This document shows, piece after piece, positions 17,560 to 25,545 of a DNA stretch of 36,929 bases. The translations under genes were made by a program, and so were the position numbers. This DNA is from Methylobacterium sp. J-076 (lineage in GTDB: Bacteria; Pseudomonadota; Alphaproteobacteria; Rhizobiales; Beijerinckiaceae). The notes beneath the pieces were generated by a model. The model ran no database searches, was not told where the DNA came from, and saw only the letters and a program-made list of their open reading frames with translations. The stretch spans positions 1 through 36,929 of the forward strand of contig NZ_JAKSXW010000035.1 of assembly GCF_022829405.1 (NCBI RefSeq), in the 5' to 3' direction. Positions within the stretch are counted from its first letter, which is position 1; the number at the start of each line of letters is the position of its first letter.

Positions 17560-18846
17560 ATGGCCTTGGCGACGGATCGGGTGGAGACGGCAGCGTGGCG
17601 CGCGCAGCCCCGGCGGGCTGCCGACGCGCCTCGGGCGGCCGATCCGAAACCCGCGCGTTTCGATGACATGCTGGCCAGGGCGGACACCCGGGCCAAGGCG
17701 GAAACCCGGGCCGACGCGGCGCAGGATCGCCGGAGCACGGACCGGACGGAGGCCGCGGATCGCCAGGCCGACCGGACCCGGGACGGGCAGGCCCCCGAGA
17801 GCCGCGACGCGTCCCCTCAGGACCGGAAGGTGGCCTCCCGCCCGGCCGACGCCGCATCCGCCCCGCCCGGGGGGAAGGCTGCCGGCGACAAGACCCAAGG
17901 CGGTGAGGGCGACAAGCCGGCCGGGGCCGACGCGCCCGCCGCGGATGCGGCCAAGAAGGCCAAGCCCGCCGACGAGTCCCCTCCGGCCGGCGAAATCTCG
18001 GTCAAGGCCGAGACCACCGCGGTGGCCCCCCCGGCCCCGGTGCTGCCGATCCAGCCGGCCCCGGCGCAGGCCTCGGCGCCCCCGTCCGGCGCCGCCGATA
18101 CGGCCGAGACGGGCGCCGTCGCCGCCGGCCTCCCGAAGGCCGCCATCCCGCCCGGCACCGCAGCGGAGCCGGACGGAACGCCGTCCGCCGCCGGGACGGG
18201 GGATTCCGCATCCGCATCCGGATCCGCCCCCGCCGACGGCAAGGCCGACGGGGCGGGGGACTTCCTCGCCGCCCTCGGGGATGCCACCCAGGCCGGCACG
18301 CAAGCCGCCGCCGCCGACACCGCGCCTGCGGCGGCGCCGACCCAGGGCGTGACGCAGGGATCGACGGCCGCCCCGGCGGCTCCGGTCCATGCCGCCCCGG
18401 CGGCGGCGCCAGCGCCGCCGCCCATCCCGGTCGGGCAGGTGCCGATGACGATCGGCCTGCGCTCGCTCGCCGGTTCCAGCGAATTCCAGATCCGGCTCGA
18501 CCCCGTCGAGCTCGGGCGGATCGACGTGAAGCTCGAGATCGACAAGGCCCGCGGCACGGTGGCGACGCACCTCGTGGTCGACCGGCCCGACACCCTCGCC
18601 CTGCTCCAGCGCGACGCCGGCCAGCTCCAGCAGGCGCTGACCCAGGCGGGGCTCGATCCGAGCGCCGGCGGCATCAACCTGTCCCTGCGCGGCGACGGCC
18701 AGGCCGGCGGGCAGGGGGGCGGCCAACCCGGCGGGGGCGAGGGGCGGCCGAACGCCCCCTGGGCCGCCGGCCGCACCGACACCCCGGCCGAGGCCGCCCC
18801 CGTGCAGAGGCTGCGCGGCTACGGCGGCCTCGACATCCGAATCTGA
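17560..18846 (+). CDS. fliK: Flagellar hook-length control protein FliK
   Basis: A 428-aa protein typical of FliK: a long disordered Ala/Pro/Asp/Lys-rich N-terminal part (1 to ~290) that acts as the ruler, and a conserved C-terminal hook-length domain (~295-395) with SSEFQIRLDPVELGRIDVKL, LALLQRDAGQLQQALTQAGL and NLSLRGDG. It is secreted through the flagellar export gate and triggers the switch from hook to filament substrates. ATG 17560 has an AAGGAG site 7 nt upstream; the ORF stays open for 55 more codons upstream, but these cover the promoter. flgD follows after 50 nt. Confidence 0.85.
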   Translation: MALATDRVETAAWRAQPRRAADAPRAADPKPARFDDMLARADTRAKAETRADAAQDRRSTDRTEAADRQADRTRDGQAPESRDASPQDRKVASRPADAASAPPGGKAAGDKTQGGEGDKPAGADAPAADAAKKAKPADESPPAGEISVKAETTAVAPPAPVLPIQPAPAQASAPPSGAADTAETGAVAAGLPKAAIPPGTAAEPDGTPSAAGTGDSASASGSAPADGKADGAGDFLAALGDATQAGTQAAAADTAPAAAPTQGVTQGSTAAPAAPVHAAPAAAPAPPPIPVGQVPMTIGLRSLAGSSEFQIRLDPVELGRIDVKLEIDKARGTVATHLVVDRPDTLALLQRDAGQLQQALTQAGLDPSAGGINLSLRGDGQAGGQGGGQPGGGEGRPNAPWAAGRTDTPAEAAPVQRLRGYGGLDIRI

Positions 18847-18896
18847 GGCGCGGCCATGGCCCGCGACCCCGTTCCCCCTTTCCAGGAGACCACCCC

Positions 18897-19583
18897 ATGA
18901 CCGCGGGCATTTCGAGCCTGGTGAACAGCAGCTCCTCGTCGTCCTCGTCGTCGAGTTCCTCGACCGGGGCGACCGGGCTGGCGAGCAACTTCACCCAGTT
19001 CCTGACCCTGCTGACGACGCAGCTCAAGAACCAGAACCCCCTCGACCCGATGGATACCAACCAGTTCACCCAGCAACTGGTGGAGTTCGCGGGCGTCGAG
19101 CAGCAGCTCAAGACGAACGATCGGCTCGACAGCATCCTCACCGCGTCGAAGTCGGCGAGTTCGGCCTCGGCCACGAGCTACATCGGCAAGACCGTCACCA
19201 CGGACGGCACCTCGGCCCAGCTCCAGGACGGCTCGGCGACGTGGTCCCTCGACCCCGCCCGGGCGGCGACCAAGGCCGTGGTCACGATCAGCGACGCCAA
19301 GGGCAACGTGGTCGCCACCCAGACGACCTCGCTCAAGGCGGGCAGCCAGAACTTCACGTGGAACGGCAAGACCTCGGCGGGGATCACCTCGGCGGACGGC
19401 ACCTATTCCCTCAAGGTCGCGGCCACCGACGCCACGGGTGCCAACATTGCCGTCGATACGAGCGTGACCGGAACGGTCACCGAAGTCGATCTCAGCGGAA
19501 GCACGCCGATGCTCTCTGTCGGCTCGCAGAAGGTGCCCCTGTCGAGCGTCCAGCAGATCGGGTTGTCCACAAGCGGTTCATGA
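18897..19583 (+). CDS. flgD: Flagellar hook assembly (capping) protein FlgD
   Basis: Scaffold at the tip of the growing hook. The 228-aa product has the conserved N-terminal export segment NFTQFLTLLTTQLKNQNPLD followed by MDTNQFTQQLVEFAGVEQQ, and a C-terminal FLG-D/Tudor-like region with a FnIII-like stretch (SQNFTWNGKTSAGITSADGT, TYSLKVAATD). An unusual run of 12 serines occupies residues 11-22, coded by mixed TCG, TCC and AGC codons. ATG 18897 follows CAGGAGACCACCCC. It is probably co-transcribed with fliK from the sigma-54 promoter. Confidence 0.93.
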   Translation: MTAGISSLVNSSSSSSSSSSSSTGATGLASNFTQFLTLLTTQLKNQNPLDPMDTNQFTQQLVEFAGVEQQLKTNDRLDSILTASKSASSASATSYIGKTVTTDGTSAQLQDGSATWSLDPARAATKAVVTISDAKGNVVATQTTSLKAGSQNFTWNGKTSAGITSADGTYSLKVAATDATGANIAVDTSVTGTVTEVDLSGSTPMLSVGSQKVPLSSVQQIGLSTSGS

Positions 19584-19643
19584 CGAATCACATCCGAGCG
19601 ATCCGCTTCACCATCTCTTAGGTGGGCGCAAGTAGCTTCATCC

Positions 19644-19661
19644 CTCGACGGGTTAGTCGAG
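19644..19661 (+). promoter_or_regulatory. Hairpin in the sciP leader
   Basis: CTCGAC (19644-19649), loop GGGTTA, GTCGAG (19656-19661), ending 13 nt before the sciP ATG, so it covers the region where a Shine-Dalgarno would sit. It could be a terminator for flgD or a translational control element for sciP. Confidence 0.35.
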
Positions 19662-19674
19662 TGTAGAGCGTATC

Positions 19675-19950
19675 ATGACCGAACCCCACCGCCCGAGAGT
19701 GAAATACGTGATCGGGCCCGACGGCAGTCCCCTGACCATCGCGGACCTGCCTCCGCCGACCACCCGGCGGTGGGTGATCCGCCGGAAGGCGGAAGTCGTC
19801 GCCGCCGTGCGCGGCGGCCTCCTCAGCCTGGAAGAGGCGTGCAAGCGGTACACGCTGACCACCGAGGAATTCCTGAGCTGGCAGTTCTCCATCGACCAGC
19901 ACGGCCTCGCCGGCCTGCGCACCACGCGCATCCAGCACTACCGGCACTGA
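19675..19950 (+). CDS. sciP: CtrA inhibitor SciP (DUF1153 family)
   Basis: A 91-aa protein with the highly conserved DUF1153 block: RVKYVIGPDGSPLTIADLPP, TRRWVIRRKAEVVAAVRGGL, LSLEEACKRYTLTTEEFLSW and GLRTTRIQHYR. In Caulobacter, SciP binds DNA-bound CtrA in G1 and blocks recruitment of RNA polymerase, delaying CtrA-dependent genes. The helix-turn-helix spans ~35-72. The flagellar setting next to flgD is similar to Caulobacter. The ATG at 19675 has only a weak TAGAGCG upstream. A CtrA-like box follows 121 nt downstream in the fliF leader. Confidence 0.93.
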   Translation: MTEPHRPRVKYVIGPDGSPLTIADLPPPTTRRWVIRRKAEVVAAVRGGLLSLEEACKRYTLTTEEFLSWQFSIDQHGLAGLRTTRIQHYRH

Positions 19951-20071
19951 CGGCGGCGGGACGTGCCCGCCGGACCTGGCAGCCGTCCCCCGAATCGCCC
20001 CCGCCGACCCCGAGCCGCGCCCGGTTTCCCCCCGGCGCGGCTTTCGCATGCGAGGGATGAACGCGCCGGCA

Positions 20072-20086
20072 TTAACGGGTCGCTAA
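20072..20086. promoter_or_regulatory. CtrA-like box (TTAA-N7-CTAA) before fliF
   Basis: TTAACGGGTCGCTAA matches TTAA-N7-TTAA at seven of eight positions and continues with CC, giving TTAAC and CTAACC half-sites. It lies 68 nt upstream of the fliF GTG. fliF is a direct CtrA target in Caulobacter. Binding here is inferred. Confidence 0.6.
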
Positions 20087-20154
20087 CCACAAGCCGGGCA
20101 ATTTCTGCCGAGTGGCCCCCTTCCGGGTCCACCCGCGTCCCGAGCGTCCCCCCC

Positions 20155-21801
20155 GTGAAGCCGATCATCGATCTCGTTACGAAGCTCGGCCCGGCCCGGC
20201 TCGCCGCGATGGCGGCCGTGACGCTGACCCTCATCGGCTTCTTCGCCTTCCTCATCCTGCGCGTCTCGCGGCCGGACATGGGCGTGCTGTTCTCCGACCT
20301 GTCGATGCAGGATTCGGCCGCCGTCATCCGCGACCTCGATGCCCGCGGCATCCGCTACGAGACCAAGGGCGACACGGGCCAGACGATCCTGGCCCCCCGG
20401 GCCGACCTGCCGCGCCTGCGCATGGACCTCGCCGGCAAGGGCCTGCCCGCCCAGGGGGGCGTCGGCTACGAGATCTTCGACAAGGGGGACGCGTTCTCCT
20501 CCACCAACTTCGTCCAGAACGTGAACCACCTGCGCGCCCTCGAAGGGGAGCTGGCCCGCTCGATCCGGGCCATCGGCCGGGTCCAGGCGGCCCGGGTCCA
20601 CCTCGTCCTGCCGGAGCGGCGCCTGTTCGAGCGCGACCGGGAGACGCCCTCGGCGGCCATCGTCCTCAAGCTGATGGGCGACCTCGATCCGGGGCAGGTG
20701 CGGGCGATCCGCCACCTCGCCGCCTCGGCGGTGGAGGGGCTGCGCCCCGACCGGGTCTCCATCGTGGACGAGCGCGGGCGGCTGCTGGCCGACGGCGCCC
20801 GCGGCGCCGACCAGGAGGGCGCGGCGGCCCTGGAGGACCGGCAGGTCGGCCTGGAGAAGCGCCTGCGCGCGCAGATCGAGGACGTGGTGGCCGGCATCGT
20901 CGGCCCCGGCCGGGCGCGGGTGCAGGTGAACGCCGAACTCGACCTCAACCGGATCGAGAGCCGCTCCGAGACCTTCGACCCGGAAAGCCGGGTGGTCCGC
21001 TCCAGCCAGACCCGCACCGAATCCTCCCTCACCGGCAGCCCCGAGGGCGGGCCGACCAGCGTCGGCAACGAGCTGCCGGGGGCGAATGGCGGCGAGAAGG
21101 CCGCCGCGCAGAAGGACGCCACCAACAAGAACGAGGAGACCACGAACTACGAGATCTCCCGGGTCACCAAGACCGAGGTCGCCGAGGGCGGCCGGCTTAA
21201 GCGGCTCTCGGTGGCGGTGGTGGTGGACGGCGTCTACGCCACGGGGGCCGACGGCAAGCAGACCTACGCCCCCCGCCAGCCCGCGGAGATCGAGCGGATC
21301 ACCGCCCTGGTGCGCAGCGCGGTGGGCTTCGACAAGGCCCGCGGCGACCAGATCGAGGTGGTGAACCTGCGCTTCGCCGAAGGGCCGGCCGGGTCGGCGC
21401 AGTTCGACGAGCCGGGCCTGGTCCAGTCCCTCCTGTCCCCCTCCAAGGAGGACGTGATGCGGCTGGGCGAACTCGGCGTCCTGGCACTGCTGACGCTCAT
21501 CGTCCTGATGACCGTGGTGCGGCCGCTGGTGAAGCAGGTGCTGGCGCCGATCGCCGACGGGACCGGCGCGACGGTCGTGGGCGTCGAGGGCCTGCCCGCC
21601 GGGGCGACGATCACCCTGGCCGGGCCGGGCGGCGGCACGATGACCGTGGTGGACCGGGACAGTCCCGCCGCGCGGCTGATGGAATTCGCCAAGATCAACG
21701 GCCAGGTGCAGGCCGAGACGGTGCAACGCGTGGTCGACATGGTGCGCGCAAGCCCGGCCGAGACGGTCGAGGTGCTGCGCTCGTGGATCCACGAGGATTG
21801 A
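20155..21801 (+). CDS. fliF: Flagellar MS-ring protein FliF
   Basis: Forms the MS ring in the inner membrane, the base of the flagellum. With GTG 20155 the protein is 548 aa, the usual size. The first membrane span is ~15-37 (AAMAAVTLTLIGFFAFLIL); a periplasmic YscJ/FliF domain follows (GVLFSDLSMQDSAAVIRDL, VHLVLPERRLFERDR), then a variable acidic linker, a second span ~437-458 (LGVLALLTLIVLMTVVRPL) and the cytosolic FliG-binding tail (VVDMVRASPAETVEVLRSWI). The ORF is open upstream to 19963, but those residues are low-complexity and cover the CtrA box, so GTG with MKPIIDLVTKLG is preferred; its Shine-Dalgarno is weak. Confidence 0.92.
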   Translation: MKPIIDLVTKLGPARLAAMAAVTLTLIGFFAFLILRVSRPDMGVLFSDLSMQDSAAVIRDLDARGIRYETKGDTGQTILAPRADLPRLRMDLAGKGLPAQGGVGYEIFDKGDAFSSTNFVQNVNHLRALEGELARSIRAIGRVQAARVHLVLPERRLFERDRETPSAAIVLKLMGDLDPGQVRAIRHLAASAVEGLRPDRVSIVDERGRLLADGARGADQEGAAALEDRQVGLEKRLRAQIEDVVAGIVGPGRARVQVNAELDLNRIESRSETFDPESRVVRSSQTRTESSLTGSPEGGPTSVGNELPGANGGEKAAAQKDATNKNEETTNYEISRVTKTEVAEGGRLKRLSVAVVVDGVYATGADGKQTYAPRQPAEIERITALVRSAVGFDKARGDQIEVVNLRFAEGPAGSAQFDEPGLVQSLLSPSKEDVMRLGELGVLALLTLIVLMTVVRPLVKQVLAPIADGTGATVVGVEGLPAGATITLAGPGGGTMTVVDRDSPAARLMEFAKINGQVQAETVQRVVDMVRASPAETVEVLRSWIHED

Positions 21802-21821
21802 GCGGGAGCTGAGGGCGGGCG

Positions 21822-22865
21822 ATGGCGGCGGGTAGCGGCGTTCAGGCACAAGCGGGCGACAAGGACTTGATGCAGCTCCCGGGCCCGCAGCGCGCGGCCG
21901 CGCTGCTGCTCATGCTCGGCGAGGAGGAGGGCGCGCCGATCTGGCAGGCCCTCGAGGAGGAGGAGGTCAAGAAGGTCAGCGCCGCGATGGTGCAGCTCGG
22001 CGCCCTCGAGGTGGGGACGGTCGAGAAGCTGATCATCGAGTTCGTGACGAAGCTTGGCAACAGCGGCGGCATCTCCTCGAACTTCGAGCGGACGGAGGCG
22101 CTGCTCCTCAAGATCTTCCCGTCCGAGCAGGTTTCGCTGATCATGGCCGAGATCAAGGGCGCGTCGGGCAAGCGGGTCTGGGCGTCCATCGCCCAGGTCG
22201 ATCCCGAGATCCTCGCCTCGTTCCTGCGCAACGAGTACCCGCAGACCGTCGCGGTGGTGCTCTCCCGGGTGCGGGCGGACTACGCCGCCAAGGTGCTCAC
22301 CATCCTGCCGGAGGACTTCGCCATTGACGTCCTCAACCGGATGCTGCGGATGGAGACCGTGCAGAAGGAGGCCCTGCGCCACATCGAGGAGACCCTGCGC
22401 GTCGAGTTCGTCTCGACCATCGCCCAGACCCAGCGCCGGGACGCCCACGAGATGATGGCCGACGTGTTCAACGCCTTCGACCGGCAGACCGAGGGGCGCT
22501 TCCTCGCCGCCCTGGACCAGGCCAACCGCGGCTCGGCCAAGCGCATCCGCGAGCTGATGTTCACCTTCGAGGACCTGCTGAAGCTCGATCCGGGCAGCGT
22601 GCAGACGCTGATGCGCAAGATCGACTCCGACACCCTGTGCCGGGCCCTGAAGGGCGCCAACGAGCGCACGCGGGCCTTCTTCATGGCGCAGATGTCGACC
22701 CGCGCCGCCAAGAACCTCACCGACGAGATGCAGGCGCTCGGCCCCGTGCGGCTCAAGGAGGTCGATGAGGCCCAGGCCAAGATGACCGAGACCGCCAAGG
22801 ACCTCGCCGAGAAGGGCGAGATCATGATCGCCAAGAACAGCGCCGAGGAGGAGCTGGTCTATTGA
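21822..22865 (+). CDS. fliG: Flagellar motor switch protein FliG
   Basis: Rotor protein of the C-ring that touches the stator. The 347-aa product contains the N-terminal FliF-binding domain (LPGPQRAAALLLMLGEEEGA), the middle domain with EYPQ at 138-141 (the EHPQ motif, His to Tyr), and the C-terminal torque domain with FEDLLKLDPGSVQTLMRKID and LCRALKGANERTRAFFMAQM, where charged residues meet MotA. It starts 20 nt after fliF with GAGGGCGGGCG upstream. Its TGA overlaps the probable TTG start of fliH, indicating translational coupling. Confidence 0.95.
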   Translation: MAAGSGVQAQAGDKDLMQLPGPQRAAALLLMLGEEEGAPIWQALEEEEVKKVSAAMVQLGALEVGTVEKLIIEFVTKLGNSGGISSNFERTEALLLKIFPSEQVSLIMAEIKGASGKRVWASIAQVDPEILASFLRNEYPQTVAVVLSRVRADYAAKVLTILPEDFAIDVLNRMLRMETVQKEALRHIEETLRVEFVSTIAQTQRRDAHEMMADVFNAFDRQTEGRFLAALDQANRGSAKRIRELMFTFEDLLKLDPGSVQTLMRKIDSDTLCRALKGANERTRAFFMAQMSTRAAKNLTDEMQALGPVRLKEVDEAQAKMTETAKDLAEKGEIMIAKNSAEEELVY

Positions 22866-23467
22866 GCGCCGCCCGCCAGACCACGCCGTTCCTGTTCGAC
22901 ACCGACTTCCGCCGGCCGAAGCCGAGCGCGGAGGCGATGCGGGCCGCCGAGGAGGTGGTCCTCGCCGAGCAGGCCGCCCACGCCCGGGGGGTGCAGGACG
23001 GCCGCGTCCAGGCGGAGGGGCAGGCCCAGGCGCGGCTCGCCGACGCCATGACCCGCCTCGCCCTCTCCGCCGCCGGCCTGCTGGCCGCCGCCGACGCCCG
23101 GGAGGCCGAGCGGGAGGCCCAGGCCGTGGAGCTCGCCATGCTGATCGCCCGCAAGGTCGCGGGGGAGGCCCTCGACGCGCAGCCGCTCCTGGGGATCGGC
23201 GAGGCCGCCCGCAGCGCCCTGCAGCACCTGCGCGGGGTGCCCCACCTCGTGGTGCGGGTCCACGAGAGCCTCGTGGACGACGCCGAGGCCCTGGTGAAGC
23301 GGCTCGCCCGCGAGCGCGGCTTCGAGGGCCGCCTCGTCGTGCTGGGCGACCCCGACACGCTGCCGGGCGACGCCCGGATCGAATGGGCCGATGGCGGCGT
23401 CGTGCGCGAGCGCGCCCGCATCGAGGCCGCCGTCGCCGAGGCCCTCGGCCTCCCCTCCCTCGCCTAG
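22862..23467 (+). CDS. fliH: FliH-like flagellar assembly protein
   Basis: A 201-aa protein in the FliH position between fliG and fliN. It starts FLFDTDFRRPKP and has a long helical, Ala/Glu/Arg-rich N-terminal half (AEEVVLAEQAAHARGVQDGR...) with FliH-type Gly-spaced repeats, then a FliH/HrpE-like C-terminal half (VVRVHESLVDDAEALVKRLA, LVVLGDPDTLPGDARIEWADGG). FliH regulates the export ATPase FliI and tethers it to the C-ring through FliN, which fits the next gene. The start is TTG 22862, overlapping the fliG stop by 4 nt, with GAGGAGGAG about 9 nt upstream. Confidence 0.82.
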   Translation: MSAARQTTPFLFDTDFRRPKPSAEAMRAAEEVVLAEQAAHARGVQDGRVQAEGQAQARLADAMTRLALSAAGLLAAADAREAEREAQAVELAMLIARKVAGEALDAQPLLGIGEAARSALQHLRGVPHLVVRVHESLVDDAEALVKRLARERGFEGRLVVLGDPDTLPGDARIEWADGGVVRERARIEAAVAEALGLPSLA

Positions 23468-23479
23468 CGCCGAGCGCCC

Positions 23480-23812
23480 ATGTCCGACGACTTCAACCTG
23501 CCCCAGCTCGGCGACGCCGAGGCCGACTTCACCCCCGAATCGATCCGCGACGCGCCGACCAGCCCCAAGACCGCCGCCGACCTCGAACAGCTGTTCGACG
23601 TGCCGGTGATGGTCTCGGCGGTGCTCGGCGCCGCGCGGATGCCCATCGGCGACCTGCTGCGCCTCGGCCCCGGCACGGTGCTGGAACTCGACCGCAAGGT
23701 CGGCGAGGCCATCGACGTCTACGTGAACAACCGCTTGGTCGCCCGCGGCGAGGTGGTCCTCGTCGAGGACCGGCTGGGCGTGACGATGACCGAGATCGTC
23801 AAGGGCGAATGA
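23480..23812 (+). CDS. fliN: Flagellar motor switch protein FliN
   Basis: C-ring component carrying a SpoA domain, needed for switching and export. The 110-aa protein has a variable N-terminus (~1-35), then the conserved block DVPVMVSAVLGAARMPIGDL, LRLGPGTVLELDRKVGEAID, VYVNNRLVARGEVVLVEDRL, GVTMTEIV. It begins 12 nt after fliH; the Shine-Dalgarno is weak (GAGCGCCC), so coupling is likely. No fliM lies next to it. Confidence 0.93.
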   Translation: MSDDFNLPQLGDAEADFTPESIRDAPTSPKTAADLEQLFDVPVMVSAVLGAARMPIGDLLRLGPGTVLELDRKVGEAIDVYVNNRLVARGEVVLVEDRLGVTMTEIVKGE

Positions 23813-23823
23813 GCCGGGTGTCC

Positions 23824-23873
23824 GGGGGGCGAGCCCTCCGGCGGGTGCGGGGCTCTGCCCCCGCGATCCCCCC
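23824..23873 (+). terminator. GC-rich nested hairpin between fliN and flbD
   Basis: An outer stem GGGGGGC...ATCCCCCC encloses the inner stem GCGGGGC-TCT-GCCCCCGC (one bulged C). It ends 30 nt before the flbD ATG. It may reduce read-through into flbD or mark an RNA processing site. Its composition resembles dispersed intergenic hairpins, but I see no second full copy here. Confidence 0.45.
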
Positions 23874-23903
23874 GAAACGTGACCGTGCGAGAGGAATGAG
23901 ACC

Positions 23904-25265
23904 ATGCGGCTGCTGATGATCGGGCGGCTCAACGGCGAGCTGATCACCGCCTCCAAGATCGCCATGTCCCGGGGCGCCTCCGTCACCCAGGCCGACGGGG
24001 TGCCCCAGGGGCTCAACGTCCTGCGGGCCAAGGGCGCCGACCTCGTGATGGTCGATGTGGGGCAGCCGATCGCGGCGCTGATCGGGGCCCTGGAGGCCGA
24101 GCGGATCCGCACGCCCGTCGTCGCCTGCGGCGTCTCCACCGACGCGGGCGCCGCGGTGGCCGCGATCCGGGCCGGCGCGCGGGACTACATCCCCCTGCCG
24201 CCGGACCCGGAGCTGATCGCCGCGGTGCTGGAGGCGGTGGCCGCCGACCGCACGCCCTTCGTCTGGCGCGATCCGGCGATGGAGCGGGTGGTCAAGCTCG
24301 CCGAGCAGGTCGCCCGGGCGGAGGCCTCGGTGCTGATCACCGGCGAGAGCGGCACCGGCAAGGAGGTGCTCGCCCGCTACCTGCACGCCAAGTCGAACCG
24401 GGCCGCCAAGCCCTTCGTGAGCGTGAACTGCGCCGCGATCCCCGAGGCCCTGCTCGAATCGGAGCTGTTCGGCCACGAGAAGGGGGCCTTCACCGGGGCC
24501 ATCGCCCGGCGGATCGGCCGGTTCGAGGAGGCCCACGGCGGCACGCTCCTCCTCGACGAGATCTCCGAGATGGACGTGCGCCTGCAGGCGAAGCTCCTCA
24601 GGGCGCTGCAGGAGCGGGTGATCGACCGGGTCGGCGGCACCGCCCCGGTCAGGGTCGACATCCGCGTGCTCGCCACCTCCAACCGCAACCTCGCCGAGGA
24701 GGTCCGCAAGGGCACGTTCCGGGAGGATCTGCTCTACCGGCTCAACGTCGTCTCCCTGCGCCTGCCGCCCCTGCGCGAGCGCCCCGCCGACATCCTCGAA
24801 CTCGCCGCCCATTTCGCCCGGCGCTACGCCGAATCCAACGGGCTGCCCGCGCGGCCCCTCTCGGCCCCGGCGCAGGCGCTGATGCTGAAGAACCCCTGGC
24901 GCGGCAACGTCCGCGAGCTGGAGAACACCCTCCACCGGGCGGTCCTCCTCGCCTCCGGCTCCGAGATCGGCCCCGAGGCGGTCCTCACCCCCGAGGGGGA
25001 GACGTTGGCCGCGGACGGCCCCGTGGCCCGCGCGGCCCAGGCCGCGGAGGCGGTGACGCGGGGGCTCGTCGGGCGCACCGTGGCCCAGGTCGAGTGCGAC
25101 CTGATCCTCGACACCCTCGACCATTGCCTCGGCAACCGCACCCATGCGGCCAAGATCCTCGGGATCTCGATCCGCACCCTGCGCAACAAGCTCAACGACT
25201 ACGTGGCGTCGGGCCTCGACGTGGCCGAGCCGGGCCATGCCCGGGCGGGCGCGGCGGTCGGGTGA
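23904..25265 (+). CDS. flbD: FlbD-type sigma-54-dependent flagellar transcription activator
   Basis: A 453-aa NtrC-family enhancer-binding protein. Residues 1-118 are a receiver-like domain that keeps Asp51 (VMVDVG) but has GRLN where the acidic pair normally stands and PLPP instead of the conserved Lys-Pro, so normal phosphorylation is unlikely; Caulobacter FlbD is similarly unusual and works with FliX. The AAA+ domain has Walker A GESGTGKE (147-154), the sigma-54-contacting GAFTGA (194-199) and Walker B GGTLLLDE (212-219). The C-terminal Fis-type helix-turn-helix is NRTHAAKILGISIRTLRNKL (411-430). ATG 23904 follows GAGAGGAATGAGACC. It likely activates the sigma-54 promoter of fliK. fliX is not in the window. 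Confidence 0.9.
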   Translation: MRLLMIGRLNGELITASKIAMSRGASVTQADGVPQGLNVLRAKGADLVMVDVGQPIAALIGALEAERIRTPVVACGVSTDAGAAVAAIRAGARDYIPLPPDPELIAAVLEAVAADRTPFVWRDPAMERVVKLAEQVARAEASVLITGESGTGKEVLARYLHAKSNRAAKPFVSVNCAAIPEALLESELFGHEKGAFTGAIARRIGRFEEAHGGTLLLDEISEMDVRLQAKLLRALQERVIDRVGGTAPVRVDIRVLATSNRNLAEEVRKGTFREDLLYRLNVVSLRLPPLRERPADILELAAHFARRYAESNGLPARPLSAPAQALMLKNPWRGNVRELENTLHRAVLLASGSEIGPEAVLTPEGETLAADGPVARAAQAAEAVTRGLVGRTVAQVECDLILDTLDHCLGNRTHAAKILGISIRTLRNKLNDYVASGLDVAEPGHARAGAAVG

Positions 25266-25445
25266 GCCGGCGGGCGGCCACGCCCGGGAGGGCGGCCCGC
25301 TCCCTGTCCCGCGGAACGGTCCCGGGCGGACCGAGCGCGTTCTCTGACAATGCCGGATCGTGGGGCTCTCCTCCCCACAGGGGGGAGGGGACCCGCGCGG
25401 GGCCGCGGGACCACCCGATCCAAGGTGTGCGGAAAACGCCCTGGT

Positions 25446-25492
25446 GCATCGATCCAGACGACGGCGTCAGCCGTGTCTGGAAAAATCGATGC
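25446..25492. other. Long structured hairpin in the flbD downstream gap
   Basis: GCATCGAT-CCAGAC-(G)-ACGGC, loop GTCA, GCCGT-GTCTGG-(AAAA)-ATCGATGC. All 19 base pairs are perfect, broken only by one bulged G (25460) and an AAAA bulge (25481-25484). It lies between convergent flbD and the 105-aa gene. The rest of the 280-bp gap (25266-25545) holds a short CTCCCC/GGGGAG hairpin near 25371 and no gene I can support. Confidence 0.6.
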
Positions 25493-25545
25493 CAACACAA
25501 GAAGCCAGGGCAGGGACGCATGAACGGAGTGAGTGCGTCACCGCG

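Noticed and set aside
19621..19640. Possible second sigma-54 promoter before sciP (GGGCGCAAGTAGC)
   Set aside because: The GG-to-GC spacing is nine, not ten, and the flanks do not match TGGCAC or TTGC.
19963..20154. Upstream extension of fliF to the first available start
   Set aside because: Low-complexity Pro/Arg residues, no family similarity, and it would cover the CtrA-like box and leader.
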